Shown here: positions 50,583 to 59,890 of the stretch, one piece after another
How positions within the stretch are numbered: position 1 is the first letter of the stretch
Layout: every line of letters begins with the position of its first letter
Assembly (NCBI GenBank): GCA_913778905.1
Contig: CAJYYA010000016.1
Span: 1-64,000, forward strand
Direction: 5' to 3'
Length of the DNA stretch: 64,000 nucleotides
Source of the DNA: an uncultured Naasia sp.
Lineage (GTDB): Bacteria > Actinomycetota > Actinomycetes > Actinomycetales > Microbacteriaceae
The notes under the pieces: model-generated
Told to the model about the DNA's origin: nothing
Databases searched by the model: none
Seen by the model: only the letters and a program-made list of their open reading frames with translations
Position numbers and translations under genes: made by a program

Positions 50583-51837
50583 GAGCAGCTCCTCGGTCGC
50601 GCATGAAAGGCACGGCGTCGATGGCGGATCCGTTGATGCGGACCTCGAAGTGGAGGTGGCAGCCGGTGCTCGCACCGGTCGTGCCGCTGGACGCGATGTT
50701 TTGGCCGGCCGAGACCTGCTCACCGACATCCACGAAGATGCCGCCCGGTCGGATGTGGGCGTATCCGGTGGAGACGCCGTCACCGTGACGGATCTCGATC
50801 CAGTTGCCGTAGGTGCCGTTGGGGCCCGCGTAAATCACGGTTCCGCCGGTCGCGGCGTAGATCGGGGCACCGCAGCCGGTGCCGATGTCGGTTCCGCGGT
50901 GGAAGGATCCGGCGCCAGCGGGCTGGCTGGGGCGCGGGCCGAAGTTGTCGGTGATCCGGCCGCTGGCGGGCACCGCCCAACCCTGGTCGCTGAGCTGACC
51001 GGCGTCGAGGCCGGCTCCACCGGAGCCCGCCGCGGCGGCGGCCGCAGCGGCCTGGCGGCGACGCTCGGCCACGCCCTCGTCGTACTGCGCCTGCGTGGAC
51101 GCGGTGGCGTCCTGGAGGACGGCCAGCTGCGCGTTGAGGATGGCGTTCTCGTCGTTCTGCGCCTGAAGCTGTGCCTGAGCGGCCTGGCTCGCGGCCGTTG
51201 CTTCCGCGAGCTTGCCCTCGGCGATGACTCGGAGACCTTCGCGGGCCTGCAGGGCGACGTCCGCCTGGTCGCTGAGGCTCTGCGCGGCGTTGCGCGCCTC
51301 GACTGCGGACGAGTAGACGCCGCTGTTGATCTCGGTGAGCTTGGATGCGCGGCCGAGCTTCGACAGGAACTGCTCGGACTGCTCGCCGCCCTCGAGGAGC
51401 AGGTTGGCGCTGAGTTCGGTGCCGCCGGTGCGGTAGAGCTGCGCCGCGAGGAGGCCGGCGCGGGCTGTCGCAGCCTCGGACTCGGCCTTGCTGCTGTCGG
51501 CCTGAGTCTGCAGCGCCTTGGCTGTGGTGTCGGCCTCGTCGAACTTCTCGCGGGCGTCCTGATACTCCTGGCCGGCCTTCTCGGCTGCGGCCTGCGTCTG
51601 CTCGACCAGGCTCTGCGTCTGCGCGATCAGGCTCTGGATGTTGGCGATCTGTGCAGCCTTGGCGGACTCGTTGCTCTTGGCCGCCTGCAGCTCTTCCCAG
51701 GTGGGATACGACGCCGCGTACGCCGGCGACACCGACAGCGTCAACACCGCAACGACGACCGCGCCCGCGGCAATGAGGCGGCTGCGTGCCGCACGACGCC
51801 AACTGCGAGCTCCACCCCTGGAACGCACGTCGATCAC
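50575..51837 (-). CDS. Secreted M23 (LytM-like) peptidase with coiled-coil
   Basis: About 420 residues from GTG 51837 (GTG 51828 is possible). Signal peptide (LIAAGAVVVAVLTLSVSPAYA), a long alanine-rich coiled coil starting at YPTWEELQAAKSNE, then an M23 domain with the zinc motifs HRGTDIG and HLHFEV, so it looks catalytically intact. YPTWEELQAAK matches the start of the next protein (YPSWDDVQNAK), so the two share a common N-terminal coiled-coil ancestor. They may act together in septum cleavage. Confidence 0.88.
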   Translation of the reverse strand: MIDVRSRGGARSWRRAARSRLIAAGAVVVAVLTLSVSPAYAASYPTWEELQAAKSNESAKAAQIANIQSLIAQTQSLVEQTQAAAEKAGQEYQDAREKFDEADTTAKALQTQADSSKAESEAATARAGLLAAQLYRTGGTELSANLLLEGGEQSEQFLSKLGRASKLTEINSGVYSSAVEARNAAQSLSDQADVALQAREGLRVIAEGKLAEATAASQAAQAQLQAQNDENAILNAQLAVLQDATASTQAQYDEGVAERRRQAAAAAAAAGSGGAGLDAGQLSDQGWAVPASGRITDNFGPRPSQPAGAGSFHRGTDIGTGCGAPIYAATGGTVIYAGPNGTYGNWIEIRHGDGVSTGYAHIRPGGIFVDVGEQVSAGQNIASSGTTGASTGCHLHFEVRINGSAIDAVPFMRDRGAALG

Positions 51838-52038
51838 CCCCGAAAACCTTCGACTACCGGTCAAAGGTAGCCGGGGTTCGGGGATGGTCGGCCCGCCACA
51901 CCGAAATTCGTAGGACCGGGGGACACGGATGAGGCGCAGCATGCCGGAGCCGAGTCGCTGGGTCCGGGTCAACGCCGCCCCGGCAAGGAGCATCGGGGGA
52001 CGCCGGATCCCGCGCCACACCCGGGCGACACACCTCGA

Positions 52039-52068
52039 TTGGCGCTCGCGGCGAGATGCCCCTATGCT
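52039..52068 (+). promoter_or_regulatory. Promoter of the tRNA cluster
   Basis: TTGGCG (52039-52044) and TATGCT (52063-52068) are spaced by 18 bases and end 34 bases before tRNA-Glu. Confidence 0.55.
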
Positions 52069-52102
52069 TGTCCATCGGTGAGCTCCTCACGAGGACAAGC
52101 TC

Positions 52103-52175
52103 GGCCCCATCGTTTAGCGGCCTAGGACGTCGCCCTTTCACGGCGATAACACGGGTTCGAATCCCGTTGGGGTCA
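52103..52175 (+). tRNA. tRNA-Glu (anticodon TTC)
   Basis: Acceptor arms GGCCCCA and TGGGGTC pair (one G-T wobble); the anticodon loop CTTTCAC gives TTC; the T-arm contains GGTTCGAATCC. The length is 73 bases without encoded CCA. Confidence 0.95.
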
Positions 52176-52206
52176 CGGTAATCGTGAAGGTTTTCACCAC
52201 AAGTAA

Positions 52207-52280
52207 GGCCCTGTAGCGCAGTTGGTTAGCGTGCCGCCCTGTCACGGCGGAGGTCGCGGGTTCAAGTCCCGTCAGGGTCG
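52207..52280 (+). tRNA. tRNA-Asp (anticodon GTC)
   Basis: Acceptor arms GGCCCTG and CAGGGTC pair (one wobble); the anticodon loop CTGTCAC gives GTC; the T-arm has GGTTCAAGTCC; discriminator G, as expected for Asp. Confidence 0.95.
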
Positions 52281-52288
52281 CAGAGAAG

Positions 52289-52315
52289 GCCCTCCCTTCG
52301 GGGAGGGCTTTTTCC
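52289..52315 (+). terminator. Terminator after tRNA-Asp
   Basis: A GC stem GCCCTCCC/GGGAGGGC (52289-52296 with 52301-52308) around a TTCG loop is followed by five T residues: a textbook intrinsic terminator. Confidence 0.92.
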
Positions 52316-52344
52316 ACACGATGCCTCGGCTCGCCGAGCATCAC

Positions 52345-52420
52345 GGCTCTGTAGCTCAGTTGGTAGAGCGCACGACTGAAAATCGTGAGGTCACGGGATC
52401 GACGCCCGTCGGAGCCACCA
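52345..52420 (+). tRNA. tRNA-Phe (anticodon GAA)
   Basis: Acceptor arms GGCTCTG and CGGAGCC pair (one wobble); the anticodon loop CTGAAAA gives GAA; CCA is encoded at 52418-52420. The gene is followed by a terminator and by a stretch of accessory-looking genes. Confidence 0.95.
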
Positions 52421-52421
52421 C

Positions 52422-52455
52422 ACCCCCGCAGGTTTTTCACCCGCGGGGGTTTTTG
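52422..52455. terminator. Terminator after tRNA-Phe, shared with the convergent gene
   Basis: ACCCCCGC (52422-52429) pairs with GCGGGGGT (52443-52450), followed by TTTTT on the plus strand. The right arm overlaps the last codons of the convergent membrane protein gene. Confidence 0.85.
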
Positions 52456-52937
52456 CGTCTAAGAGAGCCTCGTGCGAGTACCCGCCCTGCGCAGAGCAAC
52501 ACGAGGGCACCGCTCCCCGCCAGAAGCCCGGACACCATAAGGGTACCGAATGGCCCCCAATCGGAGGACCAGTGCTCATGCGGGGCTAGGTGGCTGAGCG
52601 CAAAGTCGACCTGCACCATTGGCAGAACACTCAAAAGGGCTGCGCTGGCGGCTCCAGTCAGACACCACTTGAGGCCGCGAACCACCTCCTCCCCAGGCGA
52701 GGCGAGGGGCTGCCTAACCAGCCGAAAGAAGCCCGTCACTACGACAGCTGACGTCCCGACCAGCCACGCGATCGACCACAGCTTGATCCCGAAAATGCTG
52801 CCGCCCTGAAATGAAGCCCAGGCCCCGAGCGCCGAGATACCCGGCGCCTGCGGCTTCATCCAGAACAGGATGAAGCTCGCCAGCAGGAGCACCAACGAGG
52901 TCAGCAAGATCAGGATCGATCGAAACGAGGCAGTCAC
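52437..52937 (-). CDS. Hypothetical four-helix membrane protein
   Basis: A 166-residue protein from GTG 52937. It has about four membrane helices (near 8-26, 42-62, 82-104 and 128-152) and a basic C-terminus (RVLARGSLRRKNPRG). I recognise no family. Its stop codon lies inside the terminator of tRNA-Phe. The surrounding 2 kb is less GC-rich at third positions than neighbouring core genes by eye and has no conserved operon partners, which suggests acquisition beside the tRNA. Confidence 0.6.
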   Translation of the reverse strand: MTASFRSILILLTSLVLLLASFILFWMKPQAPGISALGAWASFQGGSIFGIKLWSIAWLVGTSAVVVTGFFRLVRQPLASPGEEVVRGLKWCLTGAASAALLSVLPMVQVDFALSHLAPHEHWSSDWGPFGTLMVSGLLAGSGALVLLCAGRVLARGSLRRKNPRG

Positions 52938-53201
52938 GCACGGACTTTCGACGCCCAGAGGTCGACGCGATCCAATTCGCATCCAAGGCTCCGATCCGAT
53001 GAAGGACCTATCCGGCGAGCTCCACCGAGACGGGCCGACCCAAGTTCGGCTTGCGCGTACACGCCACGCGGCTGAGGACATCTGTCATCCCCTGGTGGGT
53101 GGCCCTGGACCAGAGAGGACAGCGCCCTGCCACACTCGATTGGATCCGTCTCGGCCATAGGTGAGCCGGGTTGTAAAACCTCAGGGCCCGTGCCCTTCGG
53201 T

Positions 53202-53711
53202 TCAGAGGCGGGCGAGCAACTCCGCTTTCTTGCTAGCGAACTCTTGCTCCGTGAGGACACCGGCGTCACGGAGCGCGGCGAGCTTGTGCAGCTGGTCCGT
53301 CACGTCCACCTGCGGCGCCAGCACCGTCTCCGCCGACGGTGTCTTCGCAGCGGGCAGACGGTCCCTCAGCAACCCAGCCACGAGGTCGAAGGCCCTGTCA
53401 GTCACGGTGGCCTTATCGGCGACGGCCGCATCCGCGAGCGGCGGCACTGGGGCAGACTCCACTCGTTGCGCTTCCAGAATCAACTCGAAATGCCTGAACA
53501 TCGAGTCAGGCAACTTGATAAGCGACCGCTTCCCGTCCATCGAGTCGACGCGAACGAGGTGAGCCGCGCCCATCATGTCAAAAGTCGCGCCGACCGCAGC
53601 AGATGCCGCCCTCCCCAGTTGACCGGGAAGTAGGGCACCAGCGACAGCTTTACCCACCGCCCCGACCGGATTTTCCGTCGTTTCCGTTGGGACTCCTTCC
53701 CAGGCGGCCAC
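53202..53711 (-). CDS. SHOCT-domain protein, possibly missing its N-terminus through a frameshift
   Basis: 169 residues from GTG 53711. The last 34 residues form a SHOCT domain (LHKLAALRDAGVLTEQEF). The middle carries KRSLIKLPDSMFRHFELILE. The start is poor: there is no ribosome-binding site and a stop codon lies six codons upstream. In another frame just upstream (from about 53770) the sequence reads TLVVQGGLKFEKLTPHMW, which could be the true N-terminal beta-strands; a one-base shift near 53700-53710 would join them. The evidence for the frameshift is suggestive only. Confidence 0.6.
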   Translation of the reverse strand: MAAWEGVPTETTENPVGAVGKAVAGALLPGQLGRAASAAVGATFDMMGAAHLVRVDSMDGKRSLIKLPDSMFRHFELILEAQRVESAPVPPLADAAVADKATVTDRAFDLVAGLLRDRLPAAKTPSAETVLAPQVDVTDQLHKLAALRDAGVLTEQEFASKKAELLARL

Positions 53712-53880
53712 ATATGGGGCGTGAGCTTTTCAAACTTCAGCCCGCCTTGTACGACGAGCGTGCCTCCCACGGTGTTGACACCTTCGTGCTCTTGTGATCG
53801 CCGCCGACGACACGCCCGATTGCAACCGTGCCTGAACCATATTCCGAGGAGCAGCGGAGTCAGTACAGGACAATGCGGCC

Positions 53881-54423
53881 TCAGTCGAAGGTGGGCGGCC
53901 CACCGACCGACCGCAGGTACTTGTCGATGTCGAAAGGCGCCAATTCTGTCGCGGCTCGAACGTACAGAGGATGGCGAGGATGCCCGTCCTTCGTCAGAGT
54001 TCCGAGCGAGGACCAAGGAGAGCCAGCAAGCTTTGCTCCGGCGACTATGTCCTGAAGGAGAGGCCTGAGGTAGGGCCGCGTCTCGATCAATCCGCCCCAC
54101 GCGGCGAGCAAGGTCATGGGCCGATCAGCCATGACGCGGGCGATGTGCCGTTCATTTTTGAGCTTGAGACTCTCGCGATGAGCGAGGTCCATGTCCATCG
54201 GATCAGTCGCAATTTGGGGATAAATGTTCAGCATCACCCAACTGTCGAAGCCGTTATCACGGGCGAAGCCCGCGACGCGCCTCACCGTCGGATCAAGGGC
54301 TTCCGGCCTCGCGGTGCTCGGGTTGACTCCGAAGCACACCAATGGGTTATTACCGCGCGTGCCGAGCACGAATCTCGCTGCTCCGTCGTCCGATCGTTCG
54401 TAGAGCCACTTATCTGCCGTCAC
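53881..54423 (-). CDS. DUF1643 protein
   Basis: A 180-residue soluble protein starting at GTG 54423. The pattern GVNPSTARPEALDPTVRRV followed by VMLNIYPQIATDP is diagnostic of DUF1643, a family found mostly in mobile or accessory regions and in phages. Function unknown. It stands alone between the SHOCT gene and a LysE exporter. Confidence 0.85.
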   Translation of the reverse strand: MTADKWLYERSDDGAARFVLGTRGNNPLVCFGVNPSTARPEALDPTVRRVAGFARDNGFDSWVMLNIYPQIATDPMDMDLAHRESLKLKNERHIARVMADRPMTLLAAWGGLIETRPYLRPLLQDIVAGAKLAGSPWSSLGTLTKDGHPRHPLYVRAATELAPFDIDKYLRSVGGPPTFD

Positions 54424-54594
54424 GGTGCATCACGCTATCGCTGCCGTTCTTGCGCCATGTCACCTGCAGCGGGCTTTCCTTCGTCGGCTAGTCGATCGGG
54501 TGTCCGCCGCTCCAAGACCACTGAGAAAAGCGCGAAACGGCGGGATCCCCACCGTCCGAGCCGGTCAGCCAGTACCAACATGCGCCCCTCACCC

Positions 54595-55227
54595 TCAGTC
54601 CTTGGCGCCGGTGAACGCGAGCACCCCGCCCAGGCCGATCATCATGACGCCGCCCGTCGCCGAGAGGGACGAGATGCGGCGCGGGGATTTCGCGAACCAG
54701 TTGCGGGCTGTGCCTGCGGCGAGCGCCCACGCTCCGTCGCTCGTGATGGCGAGGATCTCGAAGATGAGGCCGAGCAGAAGGAGCTGCAGCCACACCGGGC
54801 CCGTGTCGGGGTCGACGAACTGCGGCAGAACGGCGACGAAGAACGCGATCGTCTTCGGGTTCGTGAGGCCGACGATGAATCCCTGGCGAAGGAGCTTCCA
54901 CGAGGACGACGGCTCGGTGGCGGGTCCCGCGACGTGCGCGTGGCGGTGGCGGATCGCCTGGATGCCCAGCCAGGCCAGGTAGATCGCGCCGACGATCTTG
55001 ATGATCGTGAACGCCGTTTCCGACGCGGCGACGATGGCCCCCACACCGAACGCGGTCAGGAGGATCGCGGGGACCGTGCCGAGCGCGTTGCCGAGGACGC
55101 TCAGGACTCCCGCGCGTCGACCCAGTGCGATGGAGCGGCCGATGACGAAGAGCACGCTCGGACCGGGGATCACGATGAGCACGGCGGACGCCAGCACGAA
55201 GGTGAGGACGTTTTCGATCGGCGGCAT
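54595..55227 (-). CDS. LysE/RhtB-family amino-acid exporter
   Basis: A 210-residue membrane protein with about six helices. The family signature IPGPSVLFVIGRSIALGRRAG is near the start and NPKTIAFFVAVLPQFV is in the middle. It probably exports an amino acid or homoserine-like compound. No regulator is adjacent. A repeat-rich region lies upstream. Confidence 0.92.
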   Translation of the reverse strand: MPPIENVLTFVLASAVLIVIPGPSVLFVIGRSIALGRRAGVLSVLGNALGTVPAILLTAFGVGAIVAASETAFTIIKIVGAIYLAWLGIQAIRHRHAHVAGPATEPSSSWKLLRQGFIVGLTNPKTIAFFVAVLPQFVDPDTGPVWLQLLLLGLIFEILAITSDGAWALAAGTARNWFAKSPRRISSLSATGGVMMIGLGGVLAFTGAKD

Positions 55228-55250
55228 GAGGGGAATGTAGCGGGTGGGTG

Positions 55251-55388
55251 GCCCTTCGTATCGCTTCGCTCAACGGGCGGGGGTTTGAGCGGTTGCGGGC
55301 CCTTCATGTTGCTTCGCTCACTGGGGGGACAGAAGGTGCGGGCGGGCCCTTCATTTCGCTTCGCTCAATGGGCGGGGCGGGCGGGTGG
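55251..55388. repeat. Three direct copies of the intergenic GC-rich repeat
   Basis: Copies at about 55251-55283, 55299-55327 and 55346-55388 share CCCTTC..TTCGCTTCGCTCA followed by GGGCGGGG-type sequence. The last copy (GCTCAATGGGCGGGGCGGG) is nearly identical to those at 19.6 kb. They lie between lysE and a kinase gene. A shorter degenerate version (ACGCTTCGCTGCTCGA) appears at about 61140. Confidence 0.75.
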
Positions 55389-55489
55389 GCGGCGGCTCGG
55401 TGAGGAAATGCTCATTCGCGGGACCGTTCCAGGGCCGGATGTCACAATGCCCCTGTGATCAGCCGTGTGAATGCTCCGGGAGCGCTGCG

Positions 55490-56784
<1,295 letters not shown>

Positions 56785-56788
<4 letters not shown>

Positions 56789-57333
56789 CCGCACGAATCG
56801 ATCGCCTCGTCCGCCGCGGCGCCATCGCTCTGGCTGTCGCCGCGACGATCGGCCTGAGCGGATGCGTGCCCACCGCCCAGCCGGACGTCGAAGCGACCCT
56901 GTCCGCCGAGCTCACGAGCGCGGTCAGCGGGGTCGCCGACACCGCCACCACCGGCGACTACTCCGGCGCCCTCGGCCGCCTCGACCAGCTCAGCGCCAGC
57001 GTCGATGCAGCGGGAGCCGACGGACGCATATCCGCGGAACGCCTGGCGACTCTGCAGAGCGCCATCGCCACCGTTCGCGCCGACCTCGAGGCTCTTCTCG
57101 CAGCGGCCACGCAGCCGGAACAGTCGACACCAGAGCCCGCGCAGACATCCGAGGCACCGGTCGAGAGCCCGGCCACCCAGGAGCCCGTGCAGCAGCAGCC
57201 CGGGCAGCAGGAGGAGCAGCAGGAACCCCCGAAGCAGCAGCCCACCGGTCCGGGAGAGAACCCCGGCAAGGGGCCCGGCAACGACAAGGGAAACGACAAG
57301 AAGGACGACAAGGGGCCCGGCGCGAAGGGCTGA
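56785..57333 (+). CDS. Lipoprotein coupled to the kinase
   Basis: A 182-residue secreted lipoprotein. GTG 56785 overlaps the kinase stop (GTGA). The signal peptide ends in lipobox LSGC at about residue 31. A helical domain of about 75 residues (DVEATLSAELTSAVSGVADT onward) is followed by a long disordered tail rich in Gln/Pro/Glu and then Gly/Lys/Asp. No family recognised. Coupling to the kinase suggests it is the kinase's outside partner or substrate. Confidence 0.8.
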
Positions 57334-57389
57334 CCCGCCCCGGGCAGGACGCCAGGTTGCTGCTAGCCCCGTCTGCCAGAATCCGGTCG

Positions 57390-58724
57390 ATGCCTGATCT
57401 GCTGTTCACACCGCCCTGCGGCCCCATCCGCGGATGGCGCGATGGAGATGTCACCCGGGCCACCGGGATCCGGTACGCGGAGGCGGCACGATTCGCGCCG
57501 CCGCGCGCCGCACCCGACCACGCCGACGTGTTCGACGCCGGCGGCTGGGCGCCCTCGTGCCCCCAGCTGCCGTCCGCGGGCCTCGTCGAAGCGCTGGGTC
57601 CCGGCGTCGTGAACGGGCTTCCGCACGACGAGCACTGCCAGCGACTCTCGATCACCATGCCCGCCGATCGTCGCGACGACGAGATCCTGCCCGTCATGGT
57701 CTGGATCCACGGAGGCTCCTACACGAGCGGATCGGGGGATCTGCCGACCACGGATCCTGCCCGACTCGTCGCCGAGCAGCGGGTCGTCGTCGTCACCGTG
57801 ACCTACCGGTTGGGGCTCTTCGGCTTCCTCGGGTCCGACGAGGCGCGCCCCGCGAATCTCGGCCTGCTCGACCAGCTCGAGGCGTTCCGCTGGGTGCAGC
57901 GCAACATCCGGGCGTTCGGCGGAGACCCGGATCGGGTCACGGCGTTCGGACAGTCGGCCGGTGCCGACGCGGTCGCCCACCTCATGCTCGCTCCCGGCGC
58001 GCGGGAGTTGTTCCAGGGGGCGATCATCCAGAGCGCCCCGCTCGGCCTCAGCCGCGGTCGCCGGCGGATGAACGAGGCCATGTCTGCGGTGGCCGCAGAC
58101 CTCACGGTCGAGACCCCCGCCGCCGAAGTCGCCGACCTCGAGACCGCTACCGAACTGGCCGCCGCCCCGTTCGGCGTGCTCCGCAACATGCCATTCGGCA
58201 CGCAATACGGACACGCTCCCCTCCCCGACGAGGACGAGGTCGCAGCTCGTTGGGCGGAGGTCGCGCCCCACTTCGATGTCCTGATCGGCAACACGTCCCA
58301 GGAAGCACGACTGTTCCTCGACCGGATCCCGGCAGTCGCCCGTCTCGACCGGGTCGTGATCGGGCCCCTCGCCATCGGACGGATGCTGACCGAGGTGCTG
58401 GTGATCGCGTTCAACGAGACGATCTACGCTCGCGATGCGCGTGCCTTCGCCCGCCGTCACGTCGGAGCCGGCGGCCGCGCCTGGCGCTACGTGCTCTCCT
58501 GGCGGGTGCCCGGCAACCCCTACGGATCGGCTCACGCGATCGACCTGCCCCTCCTGTTCGAGAACCCCGAGGTGTGGGCTCCGGCGGGAGTTCTGGCCGG
58601 AGCGGATCCGGCCGACCTGACTCGGGCGGCGCGCAGCATGCGCCGCATCTGGGGCGACTTCGCCCACGGGCGCACGTGGCGAGCTGTGAGAGTGCGACGC
58701 GTCATCCGCCTGCGTCGGATCTGA
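57390..58724 (+). CDS. Type-B carboxylesterase
   Basis: A 444-residue serine esterase of the carboxylesterase/cholinesterase family. It has WIHGGSYTSGSG, the nucleophile in FGQSAGADAV and the conserved NLGLLDQLEAFRWVQRNI; the histidine is probably in GSAHAIDLPLLF. No signal peptide is visible. It is shorter than the usual 480-550 residues. It is a single gene, unlinked to the esterase locus at 5.6-18 kb. Confidence 0.9.
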   Translation: MPDLLFTPPCGPIRGWRDGDVTRATGIRYAEAARFAPPRAAPDHADVFDAGGWAPSCPQLPSAGLVEALGPGVVNGLPHDEHCQRLSITMPADRRDDEILPVMVWIHGGSYTSGSGDLPTTDPARLVAEQRVVVVTVTYRLGLFGFLGSDEARPANLGLLDQLEAFRWVQRNIRAFGGDPDRVTAFGQSAGADAVAHLMLAPGARELFQGAIIQSAPLGLSRGRRRMNEAMSAVAADLTVETPAAEVADLETATELAAAPFGVLRNMPFGTQYGHAPLPDEDEVAARWAEVAPHFDVLIGNTSQEARLFLDRIPAVARLDRVVIGPLAIGRMLTEVLVIAFNETIYARDARAFARRHVGAGGRAWRYVLSWRVPGNPYGSAHAIDLPLLFENPEVWAPAGVLAGADPADLTRAARSMRRIWGDFAHGRTWRAVRVRRVIRLRRI

Positions 58725-58838
58725 CGCAGGCGCCGGAGTACGACCCGCCGTCATAGCCCGGCGCACACGAGCAAGCCTCGTTATGCCCTACATTCGGCTC
58801 TGGTCGGCACGGGGGTTGGCCCGGGAGGTGGGGCCGAC

Positions 58839-59852
58839 ATGACGAGACCGTCGAACACGGCGAACGGCGTGCGACGCGAAACGCGCAGGCGGGTGCTCGG
58901 CGTCACCGCCGCGATCCTCGGCTTCGCCCTCGTCTACGGGGGCGCCGTCTTCGCGTACGGTCTGAGCACGACTCCCTCGGGGTCGACGGACTGCCGGTCG
59001 AACGCCGAACCCGACGCCGTGGTGCTGTCGATCGCGCCGACCGCTGTCGACGCCGCGAGCAATCGGATCCAGGCCACCGTGGAAGTCCAGTCGCTCGGCT
59101 CCCTCGCCGTCGACGACGACCTGGGCTTGCTGAAGGAACCGCTCACGATCAGCATCACCGACGCGGACGGCTACGGCTCCACGACGATCGGGGCCGGCGA
59201 GATCCTCTCGACCCAGTCGGTGAAGTTCATCACCGACGGCTCGGTGGAGCTGTGGCCTTTCGACGTCCATCACACGGAGCCGCGGGTCACCGCGTTCCAG
59301 CGTGTGGATGGGAAGGCCCTGGGCACGGCGCTCCACGTTTGCGTCGGTGCGCAGATACCCGGCTGGAGCATCGCGACGACTGCCGCGGACAATGCCGCGT
59401 CCACCACCGCCGAGGTCGACGTCCCGCTGACCGCCACCCGATCGGCCGCCACCGTCGTCTTCGGATTCGTCCTCCTAGCGCTGCTGGCGGCGCTCCCAGT
59501 CCTGAGCCTCACGGTCGCACTCGCGGGCCTCCGCGGCACGCGAAAAGTCGAGGCCACCCTCACCAGCTGGATGGCCGCGATGCTCTTCGCCGTGATCCCG
59601 CTGCGCAGCTTCCTGCCGGGGTCGCCCCCGATCGGGTCGTGGATCGACTACCTGCTGGTGCTGTGGGTCGTCGCCGGGCTGGTGGTCGCGCTGACGGTCT
59701 ACGTGATCGCGTTCATGAGGTGGGCCCCCAACGGCCCCGACGCCCCGGTCATCAGGCGGCGTGACGCGCCTTCGACGGCGTCTGGCGTTCCTGCAGGGCC
59801 GCCTCGCGGTGGAAGCGCTTCTGAGCCCACCGGCGGACCAGCAGCATCGTGA
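58839..59852 (+). CDS. DUF4436 membrane protein
   Basis: A 337-residue protein: one membrane helix near the N-terminus (about 20-42), a beta-rich external domain (about 55-190), three membrane helices (about 205-295) and a proline-rich tail. This plan and the phrase VELWPFDVHH fit DUF4436, an actinobacterial family of unknown function. It begins 38 bases before the next membrane protein gene ends its leader, so the two may be co-transcribed. Confidence 0.82.
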   Translation: MTRPSNTANGVRRETRRRVLGVTAAILGFALVYGGAVFAYGLSTTPSGSTDCRSNAEPDAVVLSIAPTAVDAASNRIQATVEVQSLGSLAVDDDLGLLKEPLTISITDADGYGSTTIGAGEILSTQSVKFITDGSVELWPFDVHHTEPRVTAFQRVDGKALGTALHVCVGAQIPGWSIATTAADNAASTTAEVDVPLTATRSAATVVFGFVLLALLAALPVLSLTVALAGLRGTRKVEATLTSWMAAMLFAVIPLRSFLPGSPPIGSWIDYLLVLWVVAGLVVALTVYVIAFMRWAPNGPDAPVIRRRDAPSTASGVPAGPPRGGSASEPTGGPAAS

Positions 59853-59890
59853 GAGCGGGCCGTCTCAGCCCGCGCGTCTAACGTGAAGCG

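Noticed and set aside
52345-54423. Integrated element with attachment sites
   Set aside because: I found no integrase gene and no duplicate of the tRNA-Phe 3' end downstream, so I record only an accessory-looking stretch.
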